Below, piece by piece: positions 53,801-60,878 of a DNA stretch of 64,000 bases; positions within the stretch are counted from its first letter, which is position 1, and every line of letters starts with the position of its first letter. The stretch is from Canibacter sp052085365. GTDB lineage: Bacteria > Actinomycetota > Actinomycetes > Actinomycetales > Microbacteriaceae. The stretch lies in assembly GCA_052085365.1 (NCBI GenBank), contig JBQDFP010000001.1, forward strand, positions 233,332 through 297,331. Direction: 5' to 3'. Under the pieces are notes generated by a model, which had not been told where the DNA came from, did no database searches, and saw nothing but the letters and a program-made list of their open reading frames with translations. The position numbers and the translations under genes are program-made.

Positions 53801-54228
53801 TCGTCAATATCGGTCGACGGCGGTGTCGACTTCAGAACCGGCACGCCCGCTTGTATTGCGTGTTTCTTTGCTTCAACTTTGTTCCCCGCCATTTTCAGGG
53901 CGAGTTCGTTGGGTCCGATAAACCGAATACCGTTTTTTTCTGCGGCTTCAGCCAGTTGTGGGTTCTCTGAAAGGAAGCCGTACCCAGGATAGATAGCGTC
54001 TACATCGCTCGCTAACGCAACTCGAATGATTTCATCGATATCGAGATACGCACGAACCGGATGCCCTTTCTCACCAATGAGATACGCCTCGTCCGCTTTT
54101 AGACGGTGCAGGGAGTTTCTGTCTTCATATGGGAAGACCGCTACAGTGCGCGCACCGAGCTCATACGCCGCACGAAAGGCACGAATTGCGATCTCACCAC
54201 GGTTAGCTACAAGAACTTTTCTGAACAC
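50824..54228 (-). CDS. pyc: Pyruvate carboxylase
   Basis: Carboxylates pyruvate to oxaloacetate, an anaplerotic biotin enzyme. Domains in order: biotin carboxylase (about 1-450, KVLVANRGEIAIRAFRAA and GGGGRGMR), carboxyltransferase (about 530-800, FRDAHQSLLATRVRT), allosteric linker, and C-terminal biotinyl domain with EAMKME, K at about 1098. I start at GTG 54228 (1134 residues) because GAGGGAG lies just upstream. Divergent from parA; TAGAGT at 54265-54270 is a candidate -10. Confidence 0.98.
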   Translation of the reverse strand: MFRKVLVANRGEIAIRAFRAAYELGARTVAVFPYEDRNSLHRLKADEAYLIGEKGHPVRAYLDIDEIIRVALASDVDAIYPGYGFLSENPQLAEAAEKNGIRFIGPNELALKMAGNKVEAKKHAIQAGVPVLKSTPPSTDIDELVEGAENIGFPVFAKAVAGGGGRGMRRVERPEDLRDALESAMHEAENAFGDATMFIEQAVLKPRHIEVQVLADKHGTTVHLFERDCSVQRRHQKVIEIAPAPNLSEETRNALTRDAVAFAESINYENAGTVEFLLDTEGERAGQHVFIEMNPRIQVEHTVTEEITEVDLVQAQIRIAAGETLEELSLLQDQIQMRGAALQCRITTENPADGFRPDLGTISNYRSPGGGGVRVDGGTINVGASISPHFDSMLAKLTCRGRDFTSAVTRARRALAEFRIRGVANNIPFLQAVLGDEDFQAGRVSTSFIEERPELLDLNQPKDRATRIMQHLADVTVNQPNGPRPQTIHAREKLPKLDLSASLPRGNRDLLLEVGPEEFARQLRGKTALAVTETTFRDAHQSLLATRVRTKDLVAAAPYVARMTPELLSVEAWGGATYDVALRFLSEDPWERLVHLREAMPNVPIQMLLRGQNTVGYTPYPPQVARSFVAEAARTGVDIFRIFDALNDVQQMRVAIDAVKESGTAVAEVALCYTGNLLSPHEDKFTLDYYLALAERIVEAGAHIIGIKDMAGLLRPAAARKLVTALRERFDQPVHVHTHDTPGGQLATLLAAAEAGADAVDAASAPLAGATSQPSLSALVAALADTERDTGISSDAVYQLEPYWAAVRESYAPFESGLPGPTGRVYMHEIPGGQLSNLRQQANALGLAENFEKIENMYAAADRMLGRIPKVTPSSKVVGDLALHLVAVDADPNDFEASPHKYDIPDSVIGFLSGELGDIPGGWPEPFREKVLQGRTVTPRVETISDKDAAALAGDSAMRRDALNRLLFPQPTAQFADAQEQYGDLSVLETNEYLYGLIPGEEYSIELAQGIVLYVALEAIGEADEKGVRTVMVRVNGQLRPVFVKDQNIAVDFEGAERADKTDPDHVAAPFSGTVTPRVSAGDTVQAGETIATIEAMKMEAAITAPHAGTIERVAFDGNRGVDAGDLIAVIKGE

Positions 54229-54264
54229 ATTACTCCCTCGTACACAAGGATCTCGGCCCAAATA

Positions 54265-54270
54265 ACTCTA
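54265..54270 (-). promoter_or_regulatory. Candidate -10 box (TAGAGT) for pyc
   Basis: TAGAGT on the minus strand in the 95-bp gap between pyc and parA, implying a leader of about 30 nt with GAGGGAG. No good -35. Confidence 0.35.
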
Positions 54271-54310
54271 TCTGGTCTCACGACTCTCAGCGTGTCTAAA
54301 GTTCATTTAC

Positions 54311-54316
54311 TACACT
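54311..54316 (+). promoter_or_regulatory. -10 box (TACACT) for leaderless parA-like gene
   Basis: TACACT ends 7 nt before the GTG at 54324, placing the predicted transcription start on the start codon. There is no usable Shine-Dalgarno. Confidence 0.55.
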
Positions 54317-54323
54317 AGGAAAC

Positions 54324-55220
54324 GTGCATGTCATTAGTGTGAGTTCCCTTAAAGGCGGCGTCGGTAAGACAACCGTCGCCCTTGGCCTGGCGTCAGCGTC
54401 ATTTTCCCGTGGACTGCGGACTCTTGTTGTAGACCTTGATCCTCAATCAGACGTCTCCACTGGGTTGGATGTATCGGCCGGAGAGCAGACAAACATCTCT
54501 GATGTTCTCGCTGACCCGAAGCGGATTCGAGATGCCATTGTTTCGAGTGGATGGAATCAACACCACGAAGGGCATATAGATCTGCTGTTGGGTAGTCCGT
54601 CAGCCATCAATTTTGACGGGCCGCATCCCTCAGCACGTGAAATTTGGCGACTTGAAGAAGCCCTTTCAGAAGTTGAGAAGGATTATGATCTTGTCATAAT
54701 TGACTGTGCGCCCTCACTCAACGCGTTGACACGCACTGCGTGGGCGGCAAGTGACCGCGTCCTCGTCGTCACTGAGCCGGGCCTATTCGCTGTCGCTGCG
54801 GCTGACCGTGCACTCCGCGCCATTGATGAGCTCCGCCGCGGTGTGAGTCCACGTCTAGAGCCTCTGGGTATTGTGATTAACCGTGCACGCCTGAAATCGG
54901 CGGAACACCAGTTCAGAATTCGAGAGCTCAGAGAAATGTTTGGGTCACTCGTGGTAGAACCACTTTTGCCGGAACGTACCTCGATCCAACAGGCACAGGG
55001 TGCTGCGAAACCCCTTCATATTTGGCCTGGAGAAGCCACACAAGAGATGGCAAGCCATTTTGATGAGTTGCTCGACCTTGCGATCGCCTCGCTTGGTATC
55101 GCAACTCCACGAGCCCCTCAAGCTCCTCCAAAGCTGGTCTCGACTGATCCGGTCGATGACATTTCAGACACTGAATCGGTTGTAACTGACCGTGTTGACC
55201 CCACAAAGTCTGCAGAGTAG
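54324..55220 (+). CDS. Orphan ParA/Soj-type ATPase
   Basis: A 298-residue deviant-Walker ATPase: KGGVGKTT at residues 10-17 with the signature lysine, VVDLDPQSDVSTGL and DYDLVIIDCAPSLNALT. The last 45 residues are a P/D/S/T-rich tail. No ParB or parS is next to it, so it is not the chromosomal parAB pair; actinobacteria commonly keep such an orphan beside pyc. It may position a protein cargo. GTG start, predicted leaderless. Convergent with merR2, separated by a terminator. Confidence 0.9.
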   Translation: MHVISVSSLKGGVGKTTVALGLASASFSRGLRTLVVDLDPQSDVSTGLDVSAGEQTNISDVLADPKRIRDAIVSSGWNQHHEGHIDLLLGSPSAINFDGPHPSAREIWRLEEALSEVEKDYDLVIIDCAPSLNALTRTAWAASDRVLVVTEPGLFAVAAADRALRAIDELRRGVSPRLEPLGIVINRARLKSAEHQFRIRELREMFGSLVVEPLLPERTSIQQAQGAAKPLHIWPGEATQEMASHFDELLDLAIASLGIATPRAPQAPPKLVSTDPVDDISDTESVVTDRVDPTKSAE

Positions 55221-55239
55221 CTACAGAAGCTCCACTACG

Positions 55240-55275
55240 AAAAAGCCATCGTCTCCTAGAGGCGATGGCTTTTTT
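55240..55275. terminator. Bidirectional terminator between parA and merR2
   Basis: AAAAAGCCATCG pairs with CGATGGCTTTTT around an 11-nt loop, with A-runs and T-runs on both sides, so it can terminate both converging transcripts. Confidence 0.92.
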
Positions 55276-55289
55276 ATTGGAGACGCGAA

Positions 55290-55853
55290 TTAGCTAATTT
55301 TGCGTTTTGCGCGAAGCTGCGCCAACTCGTCAACCTGATTCACTGGTGCACCTTCGGTGCGGTGTCCTTCAAGGTCGACAAGTGAAGCTTCGACTTCATG
55401 CAGAACCTTGCCGACAGCGATTCCGAATACGCCCTGTCCTTGACTGACAAGGTCGATTACTTCATCATTCGACGTACAAAGATACACGCTCGCACCGTCG
55501 CTCATAAGGGTGATGCCAGCCAAGTCGCTCACGCCCAGTTCATGTAACTGTTCAACAGCGGTACGAATCTGCTGGAGCGAAATACCAGTGTCGAGCAGTC
55601 GTTTCACCAGTTTAAGAACAAGAATGTCACGAAAACCGTAGAGCCGCTGTGAGCCTGAGCCTGTTGCTTCACGCACCGTAGGTTCAACAAGTTTGGTACG
55701 AGCCCAGTAATCTAACTGCCGGTAGCTAATTCCTGCGGCCCGCGCTGCGACAGCGCCTTTAAAACCCCCGTTAGTGTCAGGCTGCGGAAGCCCATCATCA
55801 AAAAGGAGACCATCAGTTACCGAGGTGAGCTGATGTGACACTGGTTCATCCAC
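55290..55853 (-). CDS. MerR-family regulator (MerR2, second of the odhI-ftsR cluster)
   Basis: A 187-residue MerR-type protein. The winged helix is AARAAGISYRQLDYWARTKLVEPTVREATGSGSQRLYGFRDILVLKLVKRLLDTG, followed by a helix LQQIRTAVEQL and a C-terminal domain of unknown ligand. It corresponds to the MerR that follows ftsR in Corynebacterium and Mycobacterium (Rv1830 type). GTG with GGGGG upstream. The 128-bp gap to ftsR holds no gene; a DUF151 gene lies there in relatives. Confidence 0.9.
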   Translation of the reverse strand: MDEPVSHQLTSVTDGLLFDDGLPQPDTNGGFKGAVAARAAGISYRQLDYWARTKLVEPTVREATGSGSQRLYGFRDILVLKLVKRLLDTGISLQQIRTAVEQLHELGVSDLAGITLMSDGASVYLCTSNDEVIDLVSQGQGVFGIAVGKVLHEVEASLVDLEGHRTEGAPVNQVDELAQLRAKRKIS

Positions 55854-55981
55854 CGTGTCCCCCTTCTTCTGTTTCTATACGACTGTTTCCATGCTGCCGG
55901 TTCTTCGTTGACAACCCGTGCAGGAGCTTCGCGTGTCGCAGTCTGAATTGTCTCAAATTCAAAACGATCGACTGGAGCTTA

Positions 55982-56662
55982 TCACTTTTGAATTCTAGCC
56001 CGGATCACACCCGAGCGAACCGTTTCCATCAATTCTGCCAGGTTCAAGGCTTCTTCGACAGCTACTGGAGACCCCGGCTGTGCACCGCGTGCGACAGCAG
56101 ACTGCTGAATCAATTCAGTGTCACGTTCTGCCGCAACCCGAAGCTGGCGTAAATGTCGAGGCGAGATTCCACGCTCTGCCAGGCCAAGCAAAGCACGCAA
56201 CTGAATGATGACATCATTCGGAAAAACTTCACTTGCGGGAATCAGTCCCGCAGCGATAGCTTCACCTAAGAACGCGCTTGACGCCCCAGTCGTGCGCAAA
56301 AGCTCTTCACGCCCGAGCACACGTCGCGGACTCAATATGCTAGAGAATTGACGCTTCGAACTCCCCGGAATAATCGGATCTCGACCCTGATCAACCTCTT
56401 CCAGAATTTCAGAAATGACTTTCAGCGGAAGAAAGTGATCACGTTGCAGCGTCAAGATCATCCGTAAACGCTCAATATGAGCCTGCGTAAACTTACGATA
56501 TCCGGACGCACTGCGCTCTGGCGTCACCAGCCCCTGCTCTTCGAGAAAGCGAAGCTTAGAAGGCGTTAGTTCACTAAACTCGGTATGCAGGTGTTCAAGC
56601 ACCTGCCCGATACTCAAACGAGCAGATGATGAAGGGGATGCTGCAGCCGCGGTGGCTGCCAC
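55982..56662 (-). CDS. ftsR: MerR-type regulator FtsR
   Basis: Regulator whose Corynebacterium homologue activates ftsZ. The MerR head shows LTPSKLRFLEEQGLVTPERSASGYRKFTQAHIERLRMILTLQRD, followed by KVISEILEEVDQG and a helical C-terminal half. I start at GTG 56662 (226 residues), right after the FHA stop, with GGAAGAG upstream; a longer frame to 56737 runs into the FHA gene. Gene order FHA-ftsR-merR2 matches known clusters. The palindrome at 27122-27143 is a candidate target. Confidence 0.9.
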   Translation of the reverse strand: MAATAAAASPSSSARLSIGQVLEHLHTEFSELTPSKLRFLEEQGLVTPERSASGYRKFTQAHIERLRMILTLQRDHFLPLKVISEILEEVDQGRDPIIPGSSKRQFSSILSPRRVLGREELLRTTGASSAFLGEAIAAGLIPASEVFPNDVIIQLRALLGLAERGISPRHLRQLRVAAERDTELIQQSAVARGAQPGSPVAVEEALNLAELMETVRSGVIRARIQK

Positions 56663-56663
56663 G

Positions 56664-57128
56664 CTAGAACTCTTCCGATATGTCGAAACGCGAGGCGAAG
56701 AATGTGAACTTGAACTTACCGACCTGCACCTCTGCACCGTCGTCTAGGCTATTTTCACCCTCGATACGCTCACCGTTTGCATACGTGCCATTGAGTGAAC
56801 CGAGATCACGAACACTAAAACTTGTTCCGTTACGAACGAACTCAGCATGCTTTCGTGACACCGTTACATCGTCGAGAAAGATATCGACTTCTGGATGTCG
56901 ACCAGCAACTGTCACGTCCTGGTTCAGCAAGAATCGAGCTCCAAGGTCCGGTCCGCGACGCACGACGAGCAGCGCGGCGCCTGAAGGGAGAGCAGCTACG
57001 GCTTCGCGTTCGTCCACGCTTAACTCAGTGGTTCGGGCGCGAATCATCGCATTAAGGTCTTCACGGAACTGCTGTGTTGATCGTGCTTCAGTGTCAGCAA
57101 TCTCGTGTGGCTGTTTCTCGTCACTCAC
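56664..57128 (-). CDS. FHA-domain protein, GarA/OdhI type
   Basis: Forkhead-associated protein of 154 residues. In relatives it inhibits 2-oxoglutarate dehydrogenase until phosphorylated by Pkn kinases. The FHA core has G-R77-H, S91-R-K-H94 and N113 (DLGSLNGTY), the phosphothreonine-binding residues. The N-terminal ETTS phosphorylation motif of GarA/OdhI is not obvious: the region reads TEARSTQQFRED, so S17 or T18 would have to serve. GTG start with AAAGGGG. Confidence 0.92.
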   Translation of the reverse strand: MSDEKQPHEIADTEARSTQQFREDLNAMIRARTTELSVDEREAVAALPSGAALLVVRRGPDLGARFLLNQDVTVAGRHPEVDIFLDDVTVSRKHAEFVRNGTSFSVRDLGSLNGTYANGERIEGENSLDDGAEVQVGKFKFTFFASRFDISEEF

Positions 57129-57214
57129 GTCAGTCCCCTTTCTGCTCGATACTTAATTCTGGCATATGCTCGGCCAGCTTCTAATCTATCGCAGAACGGC
57201 CTCACAGCGCACCC

Positions 57215-57667
57215 CTACGTCTGAGGATCTGCTTCAGAAGAACCAGGATCCACTCGTTCAATAATTTCTACGGGTCGACTCGTCTGCACAGCACGACGAA
57301 TTGGCCACTGTGTGTCCAGGTCTTCAGCCTCCAGAATGACCGGTGCAAGCTCGTCAGCGGTCAACCGCTTCCGATCGACGTGATCTGCACGATACGCGGC
57401 GCGCCCGACCATATGCGCCGATACCGGAGCGGTCAACGATTGCAGCACAAAAATTGGAACCAGTGAAAATAAGGTCAGGAACGACCGTTCCGCTAATGCT
57501 ATTGCGGCAATGATCATCAGCAGCCCAAAGATTTGCGGTTTAGTTGCTGCGTGCAGCCTGGTGAGTGGATCGCGAAATCGGAGCAAGCCAATACCTGCCG
57601 CGACTGATAGGAGCCCGGCAACCAACACACAGAGCGCAGCAAGGTAGTCAAGAACCTGGTCAATCAT
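57215..57667 (-). CDS. mnhG: Na+/H+ antiporter subunit G
   Basis: Last subunit of the Mrp antiporter. Three membrane helices (about 5-29, 43-63, 65-85) with LLRFRDPLTRLHAATKPQIFG, the MnhG signature. I start at ATG 57667 (MIDQVLDYLAALC, 150 residues) with GGGAGG upstream; it overlaps mnhF by 8 bp, and the longer frame to 57736 is a shadow of mnhF. The C-terminal 65 residues are hydrophilic and acidic, longer than usual. Confidence 0.93.
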   Translation of the reverse strand: MIDQVLDYLAALCVLVAGLLSVAAGIGLLRFRDPLTRLHAATKPQIFGLLMIIAAIALAERSFLTLFSLVPIFVLQSLTAPVSAHMVGRAAYRADHVDRKRLTADELAPVILEAEDLDTQWPIRRAVQTSRPVEIIERVDPGSSEADPQT

Positions 57668-57986
57668 TCGAGCCACCTCCCTTGGGTTCTCCAGTTTCCA
57701 TTGACTGCCGGTGCTGTCCAGCACTGCGTCGGACATAGCGCGCGACGATGATTGTCGCGAAGGCAGCAGACGCTGATATGACGATCATTATGGGAATCGA
57801 ACTCGTGTGGCCGCGAAGCACCATATCGGCGCCCAGTGCAAGCACGATGGTGGTCAACACCACGTCAGAAGCGATCATTCGGTCGAGAATACCGGGACCA
57901 ATAATTGCTCGGATGAGTGCCAGCATCGCAGTAATTCCGAGGGAGAGCCCCCCTCCCCAAGCGACAATGAGCTGTGGAATGGTCAT
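57660..57986 (-). CDS. mnhF: Na+/H+ antiporter subunit F
   Basis: Small subunit of the Mrp complex; 108 residues with three membrane helices and the MnhF motif GPGILDRMIASDVVLT, plus a polar tail. Homologous subunits take part in sodium or bile-acid export. ATG overlaps the mnhE stop by 4 bp. Confidence 0.95.
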   Translation of the reverse strand: MTIPQLIVAWGGGLSLGITAMLALIRAIIGPGILDRMIASDVVLTTIVLALGADMVLRGHTSSIPIMIVISASAAFATIIVARYVRRSAGQHRQSMETGEPKGGGSND

Positions 57987-58567
57987 TTCACAGCCTCAAT
58001 TTCCGCGTGGCTTCCAATTGATCGAATCAGCAAAGTCTCGATCCAAAAAACATCATTTCTGAACTTCTCTCGAGCTTCAACAGTTGGCGTATCAAGCACA
58101 TGGAGGTACAGAGTCGAACCGAACCGGTCCACGTCGACAACGAGCGAACCGGGTATTAACGAAATCGTCATACCCGTCATTGTGATGATGAAGTCCGAAC
58201 GTGTGCGCAGCGGCACTGCAATGATTGCTGGTGCTGGTTCGCGGTCGGGGCGGATCGCACTCCACGCGACGTGAAACGACGCAATGATGACCTGTGTAAA
58301 GAAGTACACCAAATATCGCAGCGCCCACCAGATGTGAAGTCGGCCGGCAAGGTCCACCGGTGGGAGATAAAAGACACGCGTCACAAAGATCGCTACGACC
58401 ACGCCCGATACAAAGGACATGAGCGAAACTTCATGCCACAGCATCATCCACATAAGGATCAGCCCAATGAGCAGCGGAAGCTCGTGCAGACGAAGCACAT
58501 ATTGTGCTTTATGACGCAACGGAGTGGTTTGTCGCTGTGGACGCGGAACTTGACCATTTTGAATCAT
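57983..58567 (-). CDS. mnhE: Na+/H+ antiporter subunit E
   Basis: MnhE subunit, 194 residues. Two N-terminal membrane helices (about 31-65), then a cytoplasmic domain with the family pattern ITMTGMTISLIPGSLVVDVD and LYLHVLD. ATG overlaps the mnhD stop by 4 bp. Confidence 0.95.
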   Translation of the reverse strand: MIQNGQVPRPQRQTTPLRHKAQYVLRLHELPLLIGLILMWMMLWHEVSLMSFVSGVVVAIFVTRVFYLPPVDLAGRLHIWWALRYLVYFFTQVIIASFHVAWSAIRPDREPAPAIIAVPLRTRSDFIITMTGMTISLIPGSLVVDVDRFGSTLYLHVLDTPTVEAREKFRNDVFWIETLLIRSIGSHAEIEAVK

Positions 58568-60141
58568 GGTGCGCCCTCCGTTTCGTCGCGATCAAAGTAC
58601 CAGGCGGCCTGGGTCGCCGGGCTATTCAACACGTTACCCGCACGCTGCGTGTAATTCACGAGCGGCCCAGCAAACACGGTCAGCGCAATAGAAAGCAGTA
58701 CCATTCCTGAGGTTGCCGCAGTCATAAGTCTCGGAATGCGTTTTGAATCAACAGCGTCTTCTTCGTACGTAGACCCGGTGAGCCGTTCCAAAATGGAGGC
58801 AATTGGTTCGTTCTCTTCTGTCTTCGGACGCCAGAACGCGAGTGACCAGGTACGGGCGAGTGCATACAGCGTAATGAGCGACACAAGCGCACCAACGCTA
58901 ATGAGCCACCATGAGGCAGGGGTATTTTTCTCGGCACCGGCAACAAAAAGCCCCAGTTTTCCAAGAAAGCCCGAAAACGGTGGGATGCCACCAAGGTTCA
59001 ACATTGGTAAGAAGTACAACACGGCAATTACTGGAGCAGTTTTCAGCATGCCACCAAGCTTGCTCAGTGATGACGAGCCGCCATGTCGCTCAACGAGACC
59101 CACAGCAAGGAACATCGTCGTCTGCACCATAATATGGTGCACGATGTAGTACACCGTTGCCCCATACCCTGCCGGGGTATTCAATGCAACGCCGAAAAGT
59201 AAATAGCCAATGTGACTAATCAAGATAAATGAGAGCGTGCGCTTAATGTCCCGCTGACTTACCGCACCAAGAATACCGGTGATCAATGTCAAACCCGCTG
59301 CCCACATCAGAATGATGTTGACATCGGAATTTGTAAAAATGAGTGTCTGACTTCGCATAATTGCATAAATACCGACTTTCGTCAGCAAACCTGCAAAGAC
59401 TGCTGTGACCGGTGCAGGCGCAGTCGGGTATGAGTCAGGAAGCCAGAGCGAGAGCGGGAAGATTGCCGCTTTAATCCCGAAAGCAATCAGCAGCATCACG
59501 TTGAGAAGCAGTTGCGTCTCGACCGGAAGCTCGGCCACTCGAACCGACAATTGCGCCATGTTTACAGTGCCAGTCGCACCGTAAATGAGCCCAATCGCTA
59601 CGAGAAAAAGAATTGATGAAACCAGCGAGACAACAATATATGTGACCCCCGCGCGTATACGGGCCGCGGTACCACCCATCGTAAGAAGCACATAACTGGC
59701 GACCAACAGAATTTCAAACGCCACATACAAATTGAATAGATCGCCTGCGATGAACGCGTCGCCGACACCGGCCGCAAGCACCAGGTAGCTCGGAAAGTAA
59801 ATAGAAACGGGCGTTTCTTCATCTCCGTCGGCAAGACCCTGTCCAATCGAGAACAGCAGCACAGCAAGCAGCACTATTGCGGAAACAGTGACGAGCACCG
59901 CAGCGAGCCGATCCACCACTAAGACTATTCCAACGGGTGCTTCCCACCCCCCGATTTCCATGACGAGGGCGCCCTGGGTATCGCTGAACCACATGAGCAG
60001 TGCACCCACAACAACTACTGAGGCGAGTGTCACGAAGGTAATAGTTCGCTGCACTCGTGGGTGCTTCGGGAAAACTAAGGCAAGTGCTGCGCCGATGAGC
60101 GGCAGAATCACGACGAGCGGGACGAGTGAGGCAGCATTCAT
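58564..60141 (-). CDS. mnhD: Na+/H+ antiporter subunit D
   Basis: Proton-conducting subunit related to the NuoM/N subunits of complex I; 525 residues with about 14 membrane helices. Conserved: a lysine in the AFGIKAAIFPLSLWLPDSYPTAPAPVTAVFAGLLTKVG region, and the KLGGMLKTAP and GIPPFSGFLGKLGL segments. ATG overlaps the mnhC stop by 4 bp. Confidence 0.96.
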   Translation of the reverse strand: MNAASLVPLVVILPLIGAALALVFPKHPRVQRTITFVTLASVVVVGALLMWFSDTQGALVMEIGGWEAPVGIVLVVDRLAAVLVTVSAIVLLAVLLFSIGQGLADGDEETPVSIYFPSYLVLAAGVGDAFIAGDLFNLYVAFEILLVASYVLLTMGGTAARIRAGVTYIVVSLVSSILFLVAIGLIYGATGTVNMAQLSVRVAELPVETQLLLNVMLLIAFGIKAAIFPLSLWLPDSYPTAPAPVTAVFAGLLTKVGIYAIMRSQTLIFTNSDVNIILMWAAGLTLITGILGAVSQRDIKRTLSFILISHIGYLLFGVALNTPAGYGATVYYIVHHIMVQTTMFLAVGLVERHGGSSSLSKLGGMLKTAPVIAVLYFLPMLNLGGIPPFSGFLGKLGLFVAGAEKNTPASWWLISVGALVSLITLYALARTWSLAFWRPKTEENEPIASILERLTGSTYEEDAVDSKRIPRLMTAATSGMVLLSIALTVFAGPLVNYTQRAGNVLNSPATQAAWYFDRDETEGAP

Positions 60142-60878
60142 CGGTCGCCTCCTTCGTCATCGTCGTTCTTCTTGTAGTCCTCTGAACTCTCAGCAGCATC
60201 TTCTACAAAGTCGTCGTCCTCGGGCTGTTCATCCTGATCAAACACACGTTGTTCATCTGGTCGGTGGGCAGTTCCGAGTTCCCCCGGCTCGGCGTCGTGA
60301 GGTTCCTCAGGTAAATCCTGCTCAACGGTTCTTCTCGCGTCATGAACCGCACGTTTCTTCGCAGCTGCGCGGCGCCGACGCTTCTCTTCGGCCTTGCGTT
60401 TAAGCGTGAGCTGTTCTGCTTCAATTCGATCTCGGTCAATTTCTTCGGCCTCGTCTGGGTCGTCGAAGTCACTGCTTTCTTCGAGATCATCTTCAGTAAC
60501 CTCTTCAGTAGTGACCGAGTCATCTTGCGACAATTCAAGATCTTCCTCGTCATCCGCAACTTTGTCTGAGACTTGGGAGTCAACGCGATATGAACGGTAT
60601 ATCAGCGCCAACAAGAACGCAGTCACCGCGAAAGTGATGACGATCGCTGTCAAAATAAATGCCTGTGGAAGAGGGTCGCTCATATCTTCTGCATCAGCTT
60701 CGCCGTAAATCGGCGCAGCACCAAAGTTTCCTGACATGAGGAAGATCAACAGGTTCGTAGCGTTGCCAACCAGCAGGAAACCCAACAGAATACGAGTCAG
60801 GCCGCGATCGAGCATCAAGGTGAAACCAACGGCGTACATGACGACCATGGCGATGAGAAGCACAAGAGAAACGGTCAT
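60138..60878 (-). CDS. mnhC: Na+/H+ antiporter subunit C with charged cytoplasmic tail
   Basis: MnhC/NuoK-like subunit. Three membrane helices fill residues 1-97 (GFLLVGNATNLLIF and DPLPQAFILTAIVITFAVTAF are the signature). Residues 98-246 are a hydrophilic tail: acidic (100-150), then a K/R/A-rich helical block (about 155-185), then acidic again. MnhC is usually 110-180 residues, so the tail is long. ATG overlaps the mnhA stop (TGATG). Confidence 0.94.
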   Translation of the reverse strand: MTVSLVLLIAMVVMYAVGFTLMLDRGLTRILLGFLLVGNATNLLIFLMSGNFGAAPIYGEADAEDMSDPLPQAFILTAIVITFAVTAFLLALIYRSYRVDSQVSDKVADDEEDLELSQDDSVTTEEVTEDDLEESSDFDDPDEAEEIDRDRIEAEQLTLKRKAEEKRRRRAAAKKRAVHDARRTVEQDLPEEPHDAEPGELGTAHRPDEQRVFDQDEQPEDDDFVEDAAESSEDYKKNDDDEGGDR

